Positions 22,907 to 64,000 of a stretch of 64,000 nucleotides of DNA are shown one piece after another (the stretch's first letter is position 1; each line of letters opens with the position of its first letter). The translations under genes and the position numbers were made by a program. The stretch is from positions 11,930,918-11,994,917 of the forward strand of contig OZ022238.1 in assembly GCA_963978895.1 (NCBI GenBank), in the 5' to 3' direction. The DNA is from Erpobdella octoculata (lineage: Eukaryota; Annelida; Clitellata; Hirudinida; Erpobdellidae). Under the pieces are notes generated by a model, which was not told the DNA's origin, made no database searches, and saw nothing but the letters and a program-made list of their open reading frames with translations.

Positions 22907-23199
22907 AAATGTTTTACTGTTCGGTAGTGTAAATTAGATTTAATTAGTGGTTCAACTCATTAATATCTAAAAATGTTTGTTTCCTGTCTTGACGTCGAAG
23001 AAGCAAGTGGACCGTCTAGCAGTTTTGATATATTGAGTTGAAACAATCAAGCAGTTGGGTGCTACAAAATCATCAAAGGAACTTGGCAGACTCTGGAAAT
23101 TGCAATATTTATAATCTAATCCATGAAATGTTCCTCACTGACAGCATTAAGCTTATGCGTTTCAACACTGCAACCAAGAACAGAGAAGTGAAAACTGAC

Positions 23200-24391
23200 C
23201 AGGGGCGTCATTTGCGGGGGGCAATTGCTTTTTGCAGTTGCAATTGAGGATTTTCCAATAAAATTTTGTTTTTAGGATAAAAATAGCTACAAATTTTTGA
23301 AGAAGTTTTTAACAAGTAAATTAAAAACGAATTTTTAAAACCAATGCTCTTATAAGTAATTAAAACACAAATTTTGCAATCAATTTTTTCTTATATTACT
23401 CTTTTATTTTATGTTAAAGTCGAAATATCTTAATTATATCGAAATATCGAAATTAACTAAAATTATCTAAATTAATTGACTTATTGTAAAACTAATAATT
23501 GAATATTGCATTGTCTTCTATTTTGAGCATGTATGCAAAATTTGAAAAAATCTATCATCAGGAAGTGACTCAAAAATTGATTGCAAGATTTGAAACAGAC
23601 AGAGAAACAAACAGACAGACAGAGAAACAGAGACGACGAGTTAATAAAAGCATATGGTAATAATAATAAAAATATCATCAAAAAGCATCGAATTTAAATA
23701 TCTCAACTATTTTCATGAAAATTTCGTACACGCTTGAGAATCGCGGTCAGTGAGTGTGGTTCGTGTTAACTTGGTAAAATAGTCTGCCAGTCGGTTAGCG
23801 TTTTGTGGTCAAGAAAACCCTCAAGAAAACCCTCAAGAAAACCCTCAAGAAACCCCTCGATAAAATCCTCAAGAAAATTAACTAAATTAATTGACTTATT
23901 GTAAAACTAGTAATTGAATATTGCATTGTCTTCTATCTTGAGCATGTATGCAAAATTTGAAAAAAATCTATCATCAGGAAGTGACTCAAAAATTGATTGC
24001 AAGATTTGAAACAGACAGAGAAACAGACAGACAGAGAAACAGACAGACAGAGAAACAGAGCCGACGAGTTAATAAAAGCATTGGTAAAAAATTATCTGTG
24101 ACTACCTTCTCCTTCCAGGTCATCAGCTTTTTTTGGAGACAAAAGTCTATATGGTTTTGGAATTTTTTAAAGTAGCTATCAAAGCTGTATAAAAAAATTT
24201 ATGAGTCAAGAAAAGTTTCATGCGTTAGCAAATATGTAGTAAGCACTGTATTATTTCCGTTTACTGATTTTCATTTAAAACATTAAAATGTTTGTAAAAA
24301 CAATTATTTTTGCTCACTTTATTTTTCCATTTCATCAATGAAACTAAAAAAAATTGTACCCATAAAACAATGATCAAAGTTGGTACCAGAC
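23200..24391 (+). mobile_element. Left portion of a non-autonomous hAT element, interrupted
   Basis: Begins CAGGGGCGTCATTTGC, a hAT-type end like those of the copy at 26061-27573. Its interior (about 24110-24390: TTTGGAATTTTTTAAAGTAG, GCGTTAGCAAATA) is the inverted counterpart of about 26905-27440. The composite unit 23311-24087 is inserted in it. The far end was not found. Confidence 0.55.
23311..24087 (+). mobile_element. Composite unit, copy 2
   Basis: Same parts and order as 22095-22906, with fewer units of the 12-bp minisatellite in the spacer (23812-23875). It sits inside the hAT relic starting at 23200. Confidence 0.82.
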
Positions 24392-24440
24392 TAGAGCCCT
24401 GCATGGGCCGTTTTCTGGACGGGACTTTATATTATGGTTA

Positions 24441-25446
24441 CTAGCGGGGTTACCCGGCGTTGCCCGGGGTTTTTAGAGGTTTTTCTAATGTTTGTCCCTC
24501 TCGCTCCCGTTTCCTTCTCCACTTTCCCGTTTTCGTCGCGTTCCCGGTCGCTTTTCCGCTCTCGGTAGTTTTCCAGCTCCCGGTCGCTTTCCCTCTCTTG
24601 TTCGCGTTTCCTTCCAAGCTTGCTCTCCCGATTCCAGTCGCTTTCCGCGTTCCCGGTCGCTTTCCGCGTTCCCGGTCGCTTTCCCGTTCCCGGTCGCTTT
24701 CCCGTTCCCGGTCGCTTTCCCGTTCCCGGTCGCTTTCCCGTTCCCGGTCGCTTTCCCGTTCCCGATCACGCTTGCTCTCCCGTTCCCGGTCATGCTTGCT
24801 CTCCCATTCCCGGTCACGGTTGCTCTCCCGTTCCCGTCCCCGTTCAGGCTCATTTTCTCTTTTCCATTCTTTCATAACTTCTGTTAGCCTATAAAACGTA
24901 AAATAGATTTGCTAAGACTATATATATATATATATGAATGTTTGTGGGTTAGTTTGTCTATTATAGAAACGGGAAAGCGACCCGGAACAGACAGCGAGTG
25001 GGAGCGGGAATGCGACACGGAACGGACAGCGAGCGGGAGCGGGAATGCGACCGGCAGCGGGAAAACGACCGAAAACGGGAAAGCGAACAGGAGTGGGAAA
25101 GGAAACGGGAGAGAAAGAGACAAACATTAGAAAAACCTCTAAAAAACCCGGGCAACGCCGGGTATCTCCGCTAGTACATACATAAACACAGACACAGACA
25201 CACATACATGCACATACACATACATACATACACACATACATACGCACATACATATATATATAGTTCCCGCTCGCTCACCCGCTCCGCTCCGCTCATTTTG
25301 TGACGGATTTCAAAATTTTTTTCTCTATATTTGATTCCCCTTGACTCTCAAGATTGTGTGAAAATTTCATTACGATCGGATGAATGGTGTAGCAATGCAT
25401 AAACGCCATTAACATACATACAAACATTCATTTTTATATATATGGA
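24441..25446 (-). mobile_element. Helitron (minus strand) with a nested plus-strand Helitron
   Basis: The 3' end is at 24441 (CTAG, spacer, then CCCGGCGTTGCCCGGGG on the plus strand). The interior has many GGGAACGGGAAAGCGACC-type units (read on the minus strand, 24480-24840). The 5' end lies near 25446, read as TCCATATATATAAAAATGAA. Long open frames at 24450-24894 on both strands come from the tandem units and are not genes. Confidence 0.65.
24919..25173 (+). mobile_element. Compact Helitron (about 255 bp)
   Basis: Starts with TATATATATATATGAATGTT, has GGGAGCGGGAATGCGACC-type units and ends with a CCGGGCAACGCCGGG hairpin, an 8-base spacer and CTAG followed by T. Best preserved Helitron 3' end in the window. 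Confidence 0.75.
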
Positions 25447-26350
25447 TTAAAACAGGCCAGACCGAGGTTAACATGGGCCGAAGCTATTGTACCAAACCGT
25501 GAGTTTTGTGCTTGTGAAAACTATCAGGACCGGGCCTTGGACTTTGGCCCGTGCAGGGTTCTGCCAGTTGAGTTCAATAAATGAACTCAGATCGTATGGC
25601 TTCTTACACCAATAACAACACAAGTTTAGTAGAACATGTCAAGACCACCCAGTAACTGTACAAAACATTTAAAGAAAGAAATAAAATACACGTAACTGTT
25701 ATAATTTATTTGATAGTATTTAACGTGGCAATCGATTTCTAGAGCACAAAATACAGCAAACTATTACAAAAAATTGTGGTTTAACAATTTTTTTATAATA
25801 AGCGAGTATACGATAAGATACGAAGTAAATGTCGTTGATACTCTGTCATTCACTAAAACACAAACTCTTTTCTAAGCATCTCAACCTTCATATCTGGTAA
25901 TTTTAACTTTAAGAGTGTCAGAGCTTATTGCTGAACAAATCAAATCCACTAACAGCAGAAGCTACGCAAGTAATCTAATCGAATCATTACTGTTACAATT
26001 AGTTGTTAAATGATTTTTATGTTAACATTTTAATTCTCTGGAAAATATTCTTCTATTAGACAGGGGCGTCATTTTAGCAAAACCTTAGGGGAAGGCAAAA
26101 AATGTATAAAACCCACAGATTCCAACATTTTATTTTTTTAATGCTATATATTTCTTCCAAAAATAGCGGATAGCTAAAGAGAGGGTAGTCGTAGATACTT
26201 TTCAAAAAAAATTATTAAAACCTAATACACTTTTTCTCCAAAAAACCTGGGACTGGAGAAAAATGTAAGTTGTAGCCAGTGACGGATTTATGGGAGGACT
26301 CACATCGTGTGCCCCCGTTTATCAGCTAATTTTGGAGGCAAAAGTGTTAA

Positions 26351-26528
26351 CTCCGCCTCGCTTATTGCGAGCCAGTCCCAAGCCTGGAGAAAGGAGGAGG
26401 GAAAAGTAAAAAGGATCAAATTCTGATCCACGACAGGAAGTACTTAAGTGCTTCCTACATACAGCCATTAGAGTCTTAAAACACCTGGTGTAAAGGACTA
26501 TAAACTATTATAAAAAAAAAAAAAAAAA
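26351..26528 (+). mobile_element. Family E retroposon with poly(A) and 14-bp target duplication
   Basis: Flanked by GGCAAAAGTGTTAA at 26337-26350 and 26529-26542, with a pure A tail of about 17. This is the signature of target-primed reverse transcription by an L1-like or other LINE machinery. Body GCCAGTCCCAAGCCTGGAGA as in the copy at 2684. Confidence 0.88.
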
Positions 26529-26704
26529 GGCAAAAGTGTTAAAAGTTTTCACAAAAATTTTGGAAAAGTACCTACTATAATTGCTCTTCCCAATCATCAG
26601 CTCTGTTTGGTCGAAAATATACAGATATGATTTTCTATGGGAGTATTCCTTAGATTTTGTAAACTTGCGTAAAAATTAGTGTAAGTAGCCTTACCAAATG
26701 TGCT

Positions 26705-26912
26705 TATTTATTTCTCAAATCCCTGCACAGACCGATTATTTTAAACCTGACCCGTTATATAGATACAAAATCCCAAGCCCGGTCCTGTTCATTTTCATTA
26801 CCACAAAAACCCATGGCTCAGGTAAATAGCCTTGACCCATGCTAATTTTGGTCTGGCCCGATCCGTTTTGTAACCCTTACATGAAGTCCCGCACCGAACA
26901 GGGCTCTAGTTT
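26705..26912. mobile_element. Short element with CCCTGCAC / CAGGGCTCT ends
   Basis: Same type of ends as 24392-25563; the flank after 26912 is the inverted counterpart of 24366-24391, showing the two loci share ancestry. Confidence 0.45.
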
Positions 26913-26989
26913 GGTATCAACTCTGATCAATGTTTTGTGAGTACAATTTTTTTAAGTTGCACTGATGAAATGGAAAAACACATTGTAAA

Positions 26990-27235
26990 AACAAGTAAAG
27001 GAAAAAACGAGTTTTTCAACACAAACTTTGATTTCAAATATACTCTATTTAGAAATACGAAAGATTTTCAAATTAATTTTTTTTTAATTAATTATGTATT
27101 GTCATCCTATGCTGAAAGTTTCAGCTACCTAGCTAGTCAAAAAGCTGGTTAAATTTTACTTGCAAGATTTGCGTACAGAGAAAGCCACACACACACACAC
27201 AGAAACAGAGATTGTAACCTAAATAAAAGTTTGTA
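26990..27235 (+). mobile_element. Family B element
   Basis: Starts AACAAGTAAAGGAAAAAACG and ends AAAAGTTTGTAA; (CA)n block near the 3' end. Confidence 0.75.
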
Positions 27236-27810
27236 AAAATAGTTGTCTTTACAAATATTTTAAAGTTTTTAAATGAAAATCAATAAACTGAAATTATACA
27301 ATGCATACTTCTTATTTGCTAACGCAAGGGCGCTGCACCATTGTTCCCAAAATCAGCATCCAGCTTTGATAGCTACTAAAAAATTCCAAACTTAAAACAC
27401 TTTTCCCAAAAGAGCAGATTACCGGGAGGGAGTATTTGCAGCTACTTTTAATAAAACTTCTTCAAAATCTTCTTCAAAAACTTTGTAGCTATTTATTTTC
27501 TAAAATATTTTTTTTGCTAAATCCTTAGGAGGAGACTATTGCTCCCCCCATGCGCCCTCCAAATGACGCTCTGCTTTTAGAGGATTAAACAAGAAAACCG
27601 TTAAAGATTTAGTTTTTTTTAATCCTTTATAATTTTGTAATTCGGCAACTAAAAATGTTTTGCAAAATATTTTTGATGATAGTAAGTCTATAAATTATAA
27701 AACATTAACCACAAAGTCTTATAATATGTGAAGTATGTGAGGATTGCAAATTTAAGAAACTTTCGAATCAAATATCAAAACAAATTTTATTTAATTTTTT
27801 TAAATAATTA

Positions 27811-27930
27811 GCATAGCTTTATATTGGATGACAATACATGATTCATTAAAAAATTTTTATTTCGTATATTTCCAAATCGAGTGTATTTGAAATTACAGTT
27901 TGTGTTAAAAATTTTTTCTTTTACTTGTTT
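27811..27930 (-). mobile_element. Truncated family B element
   Basis: Only the 5' half remains, ending (plus-strand view) TTTTACTTGTTT. Confidence 0.6.
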
Positions 27931-28279
27931 ACTCAAAATCTGAAAATTTAATAGAGTTTAAAGTCCGCGGCAACAATAAACCCACCAAATTTCAACACGA
28001 TCGTGAGAATTGAAAATATAACCTATTTTCGAATCAATATAAAATAAACCAATATTTTATTAAAAAATTAATGGTTTATTTATATTTTGTCACGCTGAAA
28101 ATTTAATAGTATGTAATGGCCGTAGCGACAAATAAACTCACAAAATTTCAGCTCAATTGGATAACGCGAAGTTGGTTTTTTGAGTGGTAAAGGGTCCCCA
28201 CGTATGGCTCAAGCAAGCAAACACGGTGAAGTTAATATAAAGGATTTAACAAGACAACCGTAAAAACTTTTTTTTAAAA

Positions 28280-28554
28280 CTATATATATATATATAAATA
28301 ATTTTTACATCATAAAAATGCATTTTTTTAAAAACAACCTTTTTTCTCGCGCCCTAAAAAGGATAAAATATTATTTCTGAAAGCGACCGGGAACGGGAAA
28401 GCGACTGGCAACGGGCAAGCGACCGGAAACGGGGGAACAAGCGGAAACAGGAAAGCGACCGGGAGCAGGAGAGCAAGCGGGGAAGGAACGGGATCGAGAG
28501 AAAAAACCGATAGAAAAACCTCAAAAACCCCGGGCAATGCCGCGTACCCGCAAA
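28280..28554 (+). mobile_element. Small Helitron with worn 3' end
   Basis: Begins with a TATATATATAAA tract, contains GAACGGGAAAGCGACC units (28385-28490) and ends CCCCGGGCAATGCCGCG..CAAA followed by T. Its insertion point is confirmed by an empty paralogue near 27620. Confidence 0.65.
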
Positions 28555-28583
28555 TCCTTTATAATTACAAACTTATATTCAGG

Positions 28584-29596
28584 CAGAGGCGTGGATTGGG
28601 GAGGGCTGAGGGGGGCCATGGCCCCCCTCAAGATTTGTCCACTAAATAGAAAAAATATCATTTCTAGCTAATCCATGAATGAGTATTTAGATTAGTTGAA
28701 AAAAAACAGTATTTATCATACTTTTTGAATTATATTACTTATAAGCTACTGCTAATATTTTTCAATCTATTAATGCTTAGTTTCTCGCACCTCTTACTTT
28801 TCTCATGTCTTTCCATCTCTTTTTTTTCTTCTCTGGCTTCCACTTAGATATAGGATGATTTTTAAAATTTGCTTACTAATGTTTAAAATAAAAAATTGCT
28901 TTTCTCCACTCTTCTTTTCTGTTAAGCATTCTTTTGCTAAAAGCTCTTTTTCCTACTCTGGTCCCTTTCTCTGAAACTCTCTTCATACTTCAATTACTAA
29001 ATCTACTTTTCTCACTGTTTTCCGTCGGGCTTAAAACTTATCTGTTTAATAAGTTCGTGTCCGAGCGCTATTGAACGCCATGGAAATAGCACTATAGAAA
29101 TTTAATGGATTGATTGCTTTCGGTCCATCCGATCGAAATCGTATAAAATTTAGACTTGTGTATCTGTTCTAGCTTGAAGAACTATTAACATATTTTTATT
29201 CTACCCGGTTGCTTGAGCCCTCTCACCAAGATTTTTCTAATTCATTTAAATTATTTTTATTAGCTCACACACGATTGAGTATTTAGATTAGTGTTGATGA
29301 AAGCAATATTTATCATACTTGTTGATTAATATTCATTGATTCAGTGGACAATTTTGTAAAAATGAAAGAACGTCGATACCCTTTGTTACACTCATAATTT
29401 AAACGATTTTTGTCTGCATTCAATATCAAATAAAAGGTAACTTTTTAAACTGTTTTTTTAACTAATAGGATGATTTACATGAACATACAACATACAAATA
29501 TATATATTGGGATGTTCATTTTTTGTTTGAAGATTTTCTGTGTTTGAGTTAAAAAATCTTCGCCCCCCTCAACATTTTGCTGAATCCACGCCTCTG
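28584..29596. mobile_element. Non-autonomous hAT with perfect 8-bp target duplication
   Basis: Ends CAGAGGCGTGGATT and, inverted, AATCCACGCCTCTG. The flanking TATTCAGG at 28576-28583 and 29597-29604 is identical. About 1.0 kb, no transposase. The middle includes a LINE 3' fragment. Confidence 0.92.
28880..29125 (+). pseudogene. 3' fragment of a LINE
   Basis: Broken frames retain the AKS.FSYSGP..WNSL....FRR..K.. pattern of the C-terminal end of CR1/L2-type ORF2 proteins. Confidence 0.45.
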
Positions 29597-30238
29597 TATT
29601 CAGGTTACAATCTCAGTTTGTGTATGTATGTGTGTGTGTCTTTCTCTGTACGCAAATCTTGCAAGTACAATTTAACCAGTTTTTTGGCTAGCTAGGAAGC
29701 TGAAACTTTCAGCATAGCTTTATATTGGATGACAATCTATGATTCAATTAAAAAGACCTAATTTGAAAATTTTTCGTATTTCTAAATCGAGTGTATTTGA
29801 AATAAATGTTTGTGTTGAAAAACTCGTTTTTTCCTTTACTTGTTTTGTAATTCGGCGACTCTTTCTCTTTCTTTCTCTCTCTTTTTTTTCTTTCGCTTTT
29901 TCATTCTTTCTCACTTTTCTCTCTTCTACACTTATTCTATTCTGCTAGACTTATAGCTATTTTAACATATATCTCTTCTATGTGGACGCCCAACTATTTA
30001 TTGCTATTATTCTCAACGCGGTTAATTAAAATGACTAAATTGCTCCTTTGCAATTTTGTCATTTAAGGCAAAGGGAGGCATGATTCTATTACCCCCACCC
30101 CTGGATTCGCCATTCGCCAGTGACCTCAAGTTAGACCGTTTTGGTACAGAGATGAGATTAGTAAGATAAGATGGAGAAGCAATAGTTTTCAACCTCAATA
30201 AACATATTCAGAATATACTTTTTTTAATATACTTTTTA

Positions 30239-30378
30239 CGATTTACCGACAGGATTTGCTTTCGTCATATTACTATTACTATATTACACTGGCTTTCTAC
30301 AGAATATACTTTTTTTATAGAAAGCCAGTGTAATATAGTAATAGTAATATGACGAAAGCAAATCCTGTCGGTAAATCG
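30239..30378. repeat. Perfect 61-bp inverted repeat with 18-bp spacer
   Basis: Arms 30239-30299 and 30318-30378 are exact reverse complements. The spacer CAGAATATACTTTTTTTA also occurs just upstream at about 30210-30227. The arms match nothing else in the window. Confidence 0.97.
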
Positions 30379-32140
30379 CTCAAAGATGATCAACATCTTA
30401 ATAAATTAAGGTCTAGCTTAGCATTATTTGTCATATTTCTGTAAGACTTACGTTATTTTCGAAAACACTAACCTACTTAAGTTTATGAAGAAATGGAAAC
30501 TAAACTCGTTTCGAACATAGATATATATGGTTTCGAAGCTTTTATGTGCACTTTTATTCGGTGACTACTTTAAAATAAATGATTTTTAAGCTTATTTAAA
30601 AATTTATTTTATTTTCATTTTATTAGATAATCTTTCAACAATTAGTATCAACATTTAACATAATAGAAAAAAAAACTGTTTAAACTCATAATATTTTGAG
30701 GGAAGTGTGACTAATTTGTCGACCCGAGTTTATTTTTGAATTAGATCGAAAATAAGGTTTATATACAAACTAAGCTCACAACTGGCTGAGAGCCTCGTAT
30801 CGCATCAATCTTCTGAAAAATAAAGTTTGCATGTTTTGCAAAATTACGGAAAACGGTCAATTTTCGAAAAGGTTTGTAGTTGTACTTACGCGACTTACGT
30901 GCACGTCTCAGCACTCAAATTAGTGCGCCAAATATTTCTAGGCTCTGATTTTTCTTACATCTTATATTACTTATCTGGTCACCTCAATCATCTACAAACA
31001 TTTGCAGCCTTATCTGATAAATGTGTTTTTCCTTGTAATTCTTGTTTTTATACTATTCTGGTAATCTTTCACTTCAAGGGGAATGAATTATTTTTGTTAA
31101 TTTCCATAAAAAAGTCATACAACTTATTCAAACTATTTGCCTATTAAATGTAGTGATAAACTATCAAAGTTAAACGTTTTCAATAAGTTTTGTAATGAAC
31201 AAATGCTTTTTTTTTGTTACTTTGAAATTTGAAAGGATATTTGTCAAAGTTAAGCAAAGATTCGTGGAGTAACTTACACTCTGCTGTTCATAAACAAAAA
31301 GAAAATTTAACCTATGTTTTCAAGCAGAAAAGAAATCGATAGAAATAATAAATTAATTAATATATTTTTATAGAAATTTCAAAGAAAATTTAAAGATTAA
31401 AAGCTTGTGTTACAGTTGGCTAAATCAGCTAAATCTTTCCAAGGCAATCCATGATTAGTGATCTGATAATAAGCGATGAAAAGAAATAAAAAAATGAAAA
31501 ATACTTTTTAAACTCTAGTTTTAATATGCGTGTCAAGTTAGCAATATTGCTGGCCATGCAGATTAAAAAAAATGTGTGCACTGGGGCTGTGCTATACATC
31601 GTTGGATGGGGTTTTAAAAATGGAATCTAATGCTATTATTGGTTTATCTTCGGTTCAACAAATAAAAAAGTTATAAGCCAAAAACGATGATTTTCTGATG
31701 TAAATTGCGTGAAATAAACCTCTAGCTCTTCTTTGAGAGCTTATAACTTTTTTTAAACTGCTGCACTGAGAATATCCGAGATTCTAGTTTTTAGATAATT
31801 CAATTTCAAATCCAACAATGTGACTCTTGCTTCTATAACTTAATACAGAAAAAAGTTATTGAATAAAACGTCGGACCGTATTCCAATTTCTCCCAGCAAA
31901 ACAAAACGTAAACAAACACTTGGGAGCATACGATTGGACAAACAATTGGGATCCAAATAAATCAACTTAACATAATTTTTAAAGATGATGTTATATGAAT
32001 GACGGTCATCCAAATCTGTTTGAAAGAACAGCTATATACACGATTGTCGTGTTATAACGCTTGCGTTCATCTGCACTAATCGTGTTTGCATTTTCAACAA
32101 ACTTCGAATCTGTTTTCACATTTCGTTGGTCCATTTCACA
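30379..32140. other. Intergenic AT-rich stretch
   Basis: No supportable gene or named repeat. The plus-strand frame at 30827-31147 lacks domain features. Confidence 0.45.
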
Positions 32141-32149
32141 GAACAACTA

Positions 32150-32275
32150 GAGGCATCCATTTATATGCACCTACCCGCTTTGCAGACGCTGGTGACGCAG
32201 GCCGGATTTGAACCGCCGACTCAGGTCTATAGGCAAAAGCTTTATCGCTTTAACACCAGTGCCTCCCCTTGTTAA
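32150..32275 (-). mobile_element. tRNA-derived SINE
   Basis: On the minus strand there is a GGTTCAAATCC B box, an upstream GGCACTGGTGTTAAAGCG A-box-like segment at tRNA spacing, and then CTGCGTCACCAGCG. The same post-tRNA sequence occurs in the SINE at 63731. Confidence 0.65.
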
Positions 32276-32534
32276 GTTATAGCAAGATTATCCTGTAGAA
32301 AGTTCTTCTTTTCTTTTTGAATAATTAACACTGGTTACTATAAATTATCAGAAATATCGGTTTAAATCGTGTTTTCTTTGTTGCTTGTGTGAAGCTCTAC
32401 TTAATTTTTTCATGAGTGGTATTTTATGTGTTTTTTGCCAAATAATTTTCTATGCAAAATCGACTTTTACTATGACCTTTGCTACTTTAGTTTCTATATT
32501 TTTAGTTTTTCTCAGTTTTCTTTCTTGTTTGGAT

Positions 32535-32720
32535 GTCTGGGCTTTCTTTAAATTATCTATCTACAAGAAGGAAGAGGCTTGCAGGTCCCGCTGCTTGGAA
32601 TGATCAACCGGCCTCTTTTCGAGACTACCAAAGAATTTTTTCATTAAACTCTTTTGAAAATCATTTTAAAACTTATCTTTTTGATAATATCTGTGATGTG
32701 ATTAATATGCTAAGAAAATA
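32535..32720 (+). pseudogene. LINE C-terminal fragment
   Basis: Reads RRKRLAGPAAWNDQPASF and then NHFKTYLF, the typical end of CR1-type ORF2 proteins (AGP..WN.LP....F...LK.YLF). No other part of the LINE is visible. Confidence 0.55.
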
Positions 32721-33089
32721 ACTGAAAATAAATAAATAAACATATTATTAAATTCAACTCAATTAGTTTTTCTATGTTAAATTCATTGATGCTTAATGAC
32801 CATCACTAAATTCAGTCTCTGAAATGTTTCATAAAATCATTTAATTTATTAAATTTGTAGTAGTTAGAGTAGTTGCTAGAGTAATATTTGTGGCTATCTT
32901 GTTCAATGAGCTTATTTTATTAAAAATTGAAGTACATTAATAATTGTTACGTTTCAAAAACTCCCCAACTTGCAGGGCATAACACAAAACGAACAACTGC
33001 ACCCCTTCATTCAGAAGGTAATCGATTGATGGTATTCGTTTAAAATAAACACAAGCTACAACAGTGTACCTGACTTTCAACAAGAAGTC

Positions 33090-64000
<30,911 letters not shown>

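Larger units (their letters stand above)
24392..25563. mobile_element. Element with AGAGCCCTGCA-type inverted ends, hosting Helitrons
   Basis: Left end TAGAGCCCTGCATGGGCC, right end in reverse CAGAACCCTGCACGGGCC. Related ends occur at about 26705-26912 and 49972-50181. The ends look hAT-like, but no clear 8-bp duplication is visible. Two Helitrons lie inside. Confidence 0.5.
26061..27573. mobile_element. Non-autonomous hAT element with near-identical 8-bp target duplication
   Basis: Left end CAGGGGCGTCATTT, right end in reverse CAGAGCGTCATTT. Flanks CTATTAGA and CTTTTAGA (7 of 8 identical) are the target duplication. It contains later insertions: a family E retroposon, a piece with AGAGCCCTG-type ends, and a family B element. 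No transposase. Confidence 0.78.
28565..29844 (-). mobile_element. Family B element split by a hAT insertion
   Basis: The 3' tip is at 28565-28583 and the rest at 29597-29844; the two parts rejoin exactly across one copy of TATTCAGG. The paralogous empty site near 27630 shows where it inserted. Confidence 0.78.

Noticed and set aside
24450..25253. Overlapping Arg/Glu- and Pro/Ser-rich frames
   Set aside because: They arise from the GC-rich tandem units of Helitrons, and appear in all frames at once.

Overview
Animal nuclear DNA: AT-rich, intron-rich, crowded with transposon debris and microsatellites. Both multi-exon genes are metazoan families: an IgLON/lachesin/DIP-like cell-adhesion gene and a CLASP microtubule regulator. 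Helitrons, hAT relics, CR1-type LINEs and tRNA-derived SINEs together fit an invertebrate, probably a lophotrochozoan. A leech-like annelid is my low-confidence guess; nothing here fixes the species.

Layout. 1-10086 is mostly non-coding: a tetranucleotide array, short non-autonomous elements, a pogo/Tigger relic, a hAT relic carrying about 31 copies of a 19-bp unit, one possible orphan exon and one unusual GC-rich island. 10087-21442 is a seven-exon, plus-strand gene whose exons join in frame to a 636-residue protein with three Ig domains and a hydrophobic C-terminal tail. Its introns hold a Helitron, a 630-bp ATTG array that makes up nearly a whole intron, a dead LINE, a 580-bp TA array and a complete intronless DnaJA1-type Hsp40 gene (19124-20335). 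21443-33089 is intergenic and consists of nested, partly datable transposons plus a perfect 61-bp inverted repeat. 33090 to the right edge is CLASP, about 36 exons (1300 codons, phases consistent), cut off within its C-terminal helical-repeat domain. CLASP introns 17 and 20 each hold a nearly complete or complete two-ORF LINE in the sense direction; other introns carry SINEs and Helitrons.

No prokaryote-like operon or defence system is present. The most notable items are: (i) an intron made of one microsatellite; (ii) CLASP intron 16, whose length is a multiple of three, has no stop and encodes an 11-residue repeat, so retention would keep the frame; (iii) a 66-nt phase-symmetric candidate cassette exon in CLASP; (iv) three related families of short elements with ACAAGT starts and GTAA ends, one of which moves as a composite unit; (v) a pre-insertion paralogue that fixes the insertion points of a Helitron and one of these elements; (vi) a LINE with both ORFs intact.
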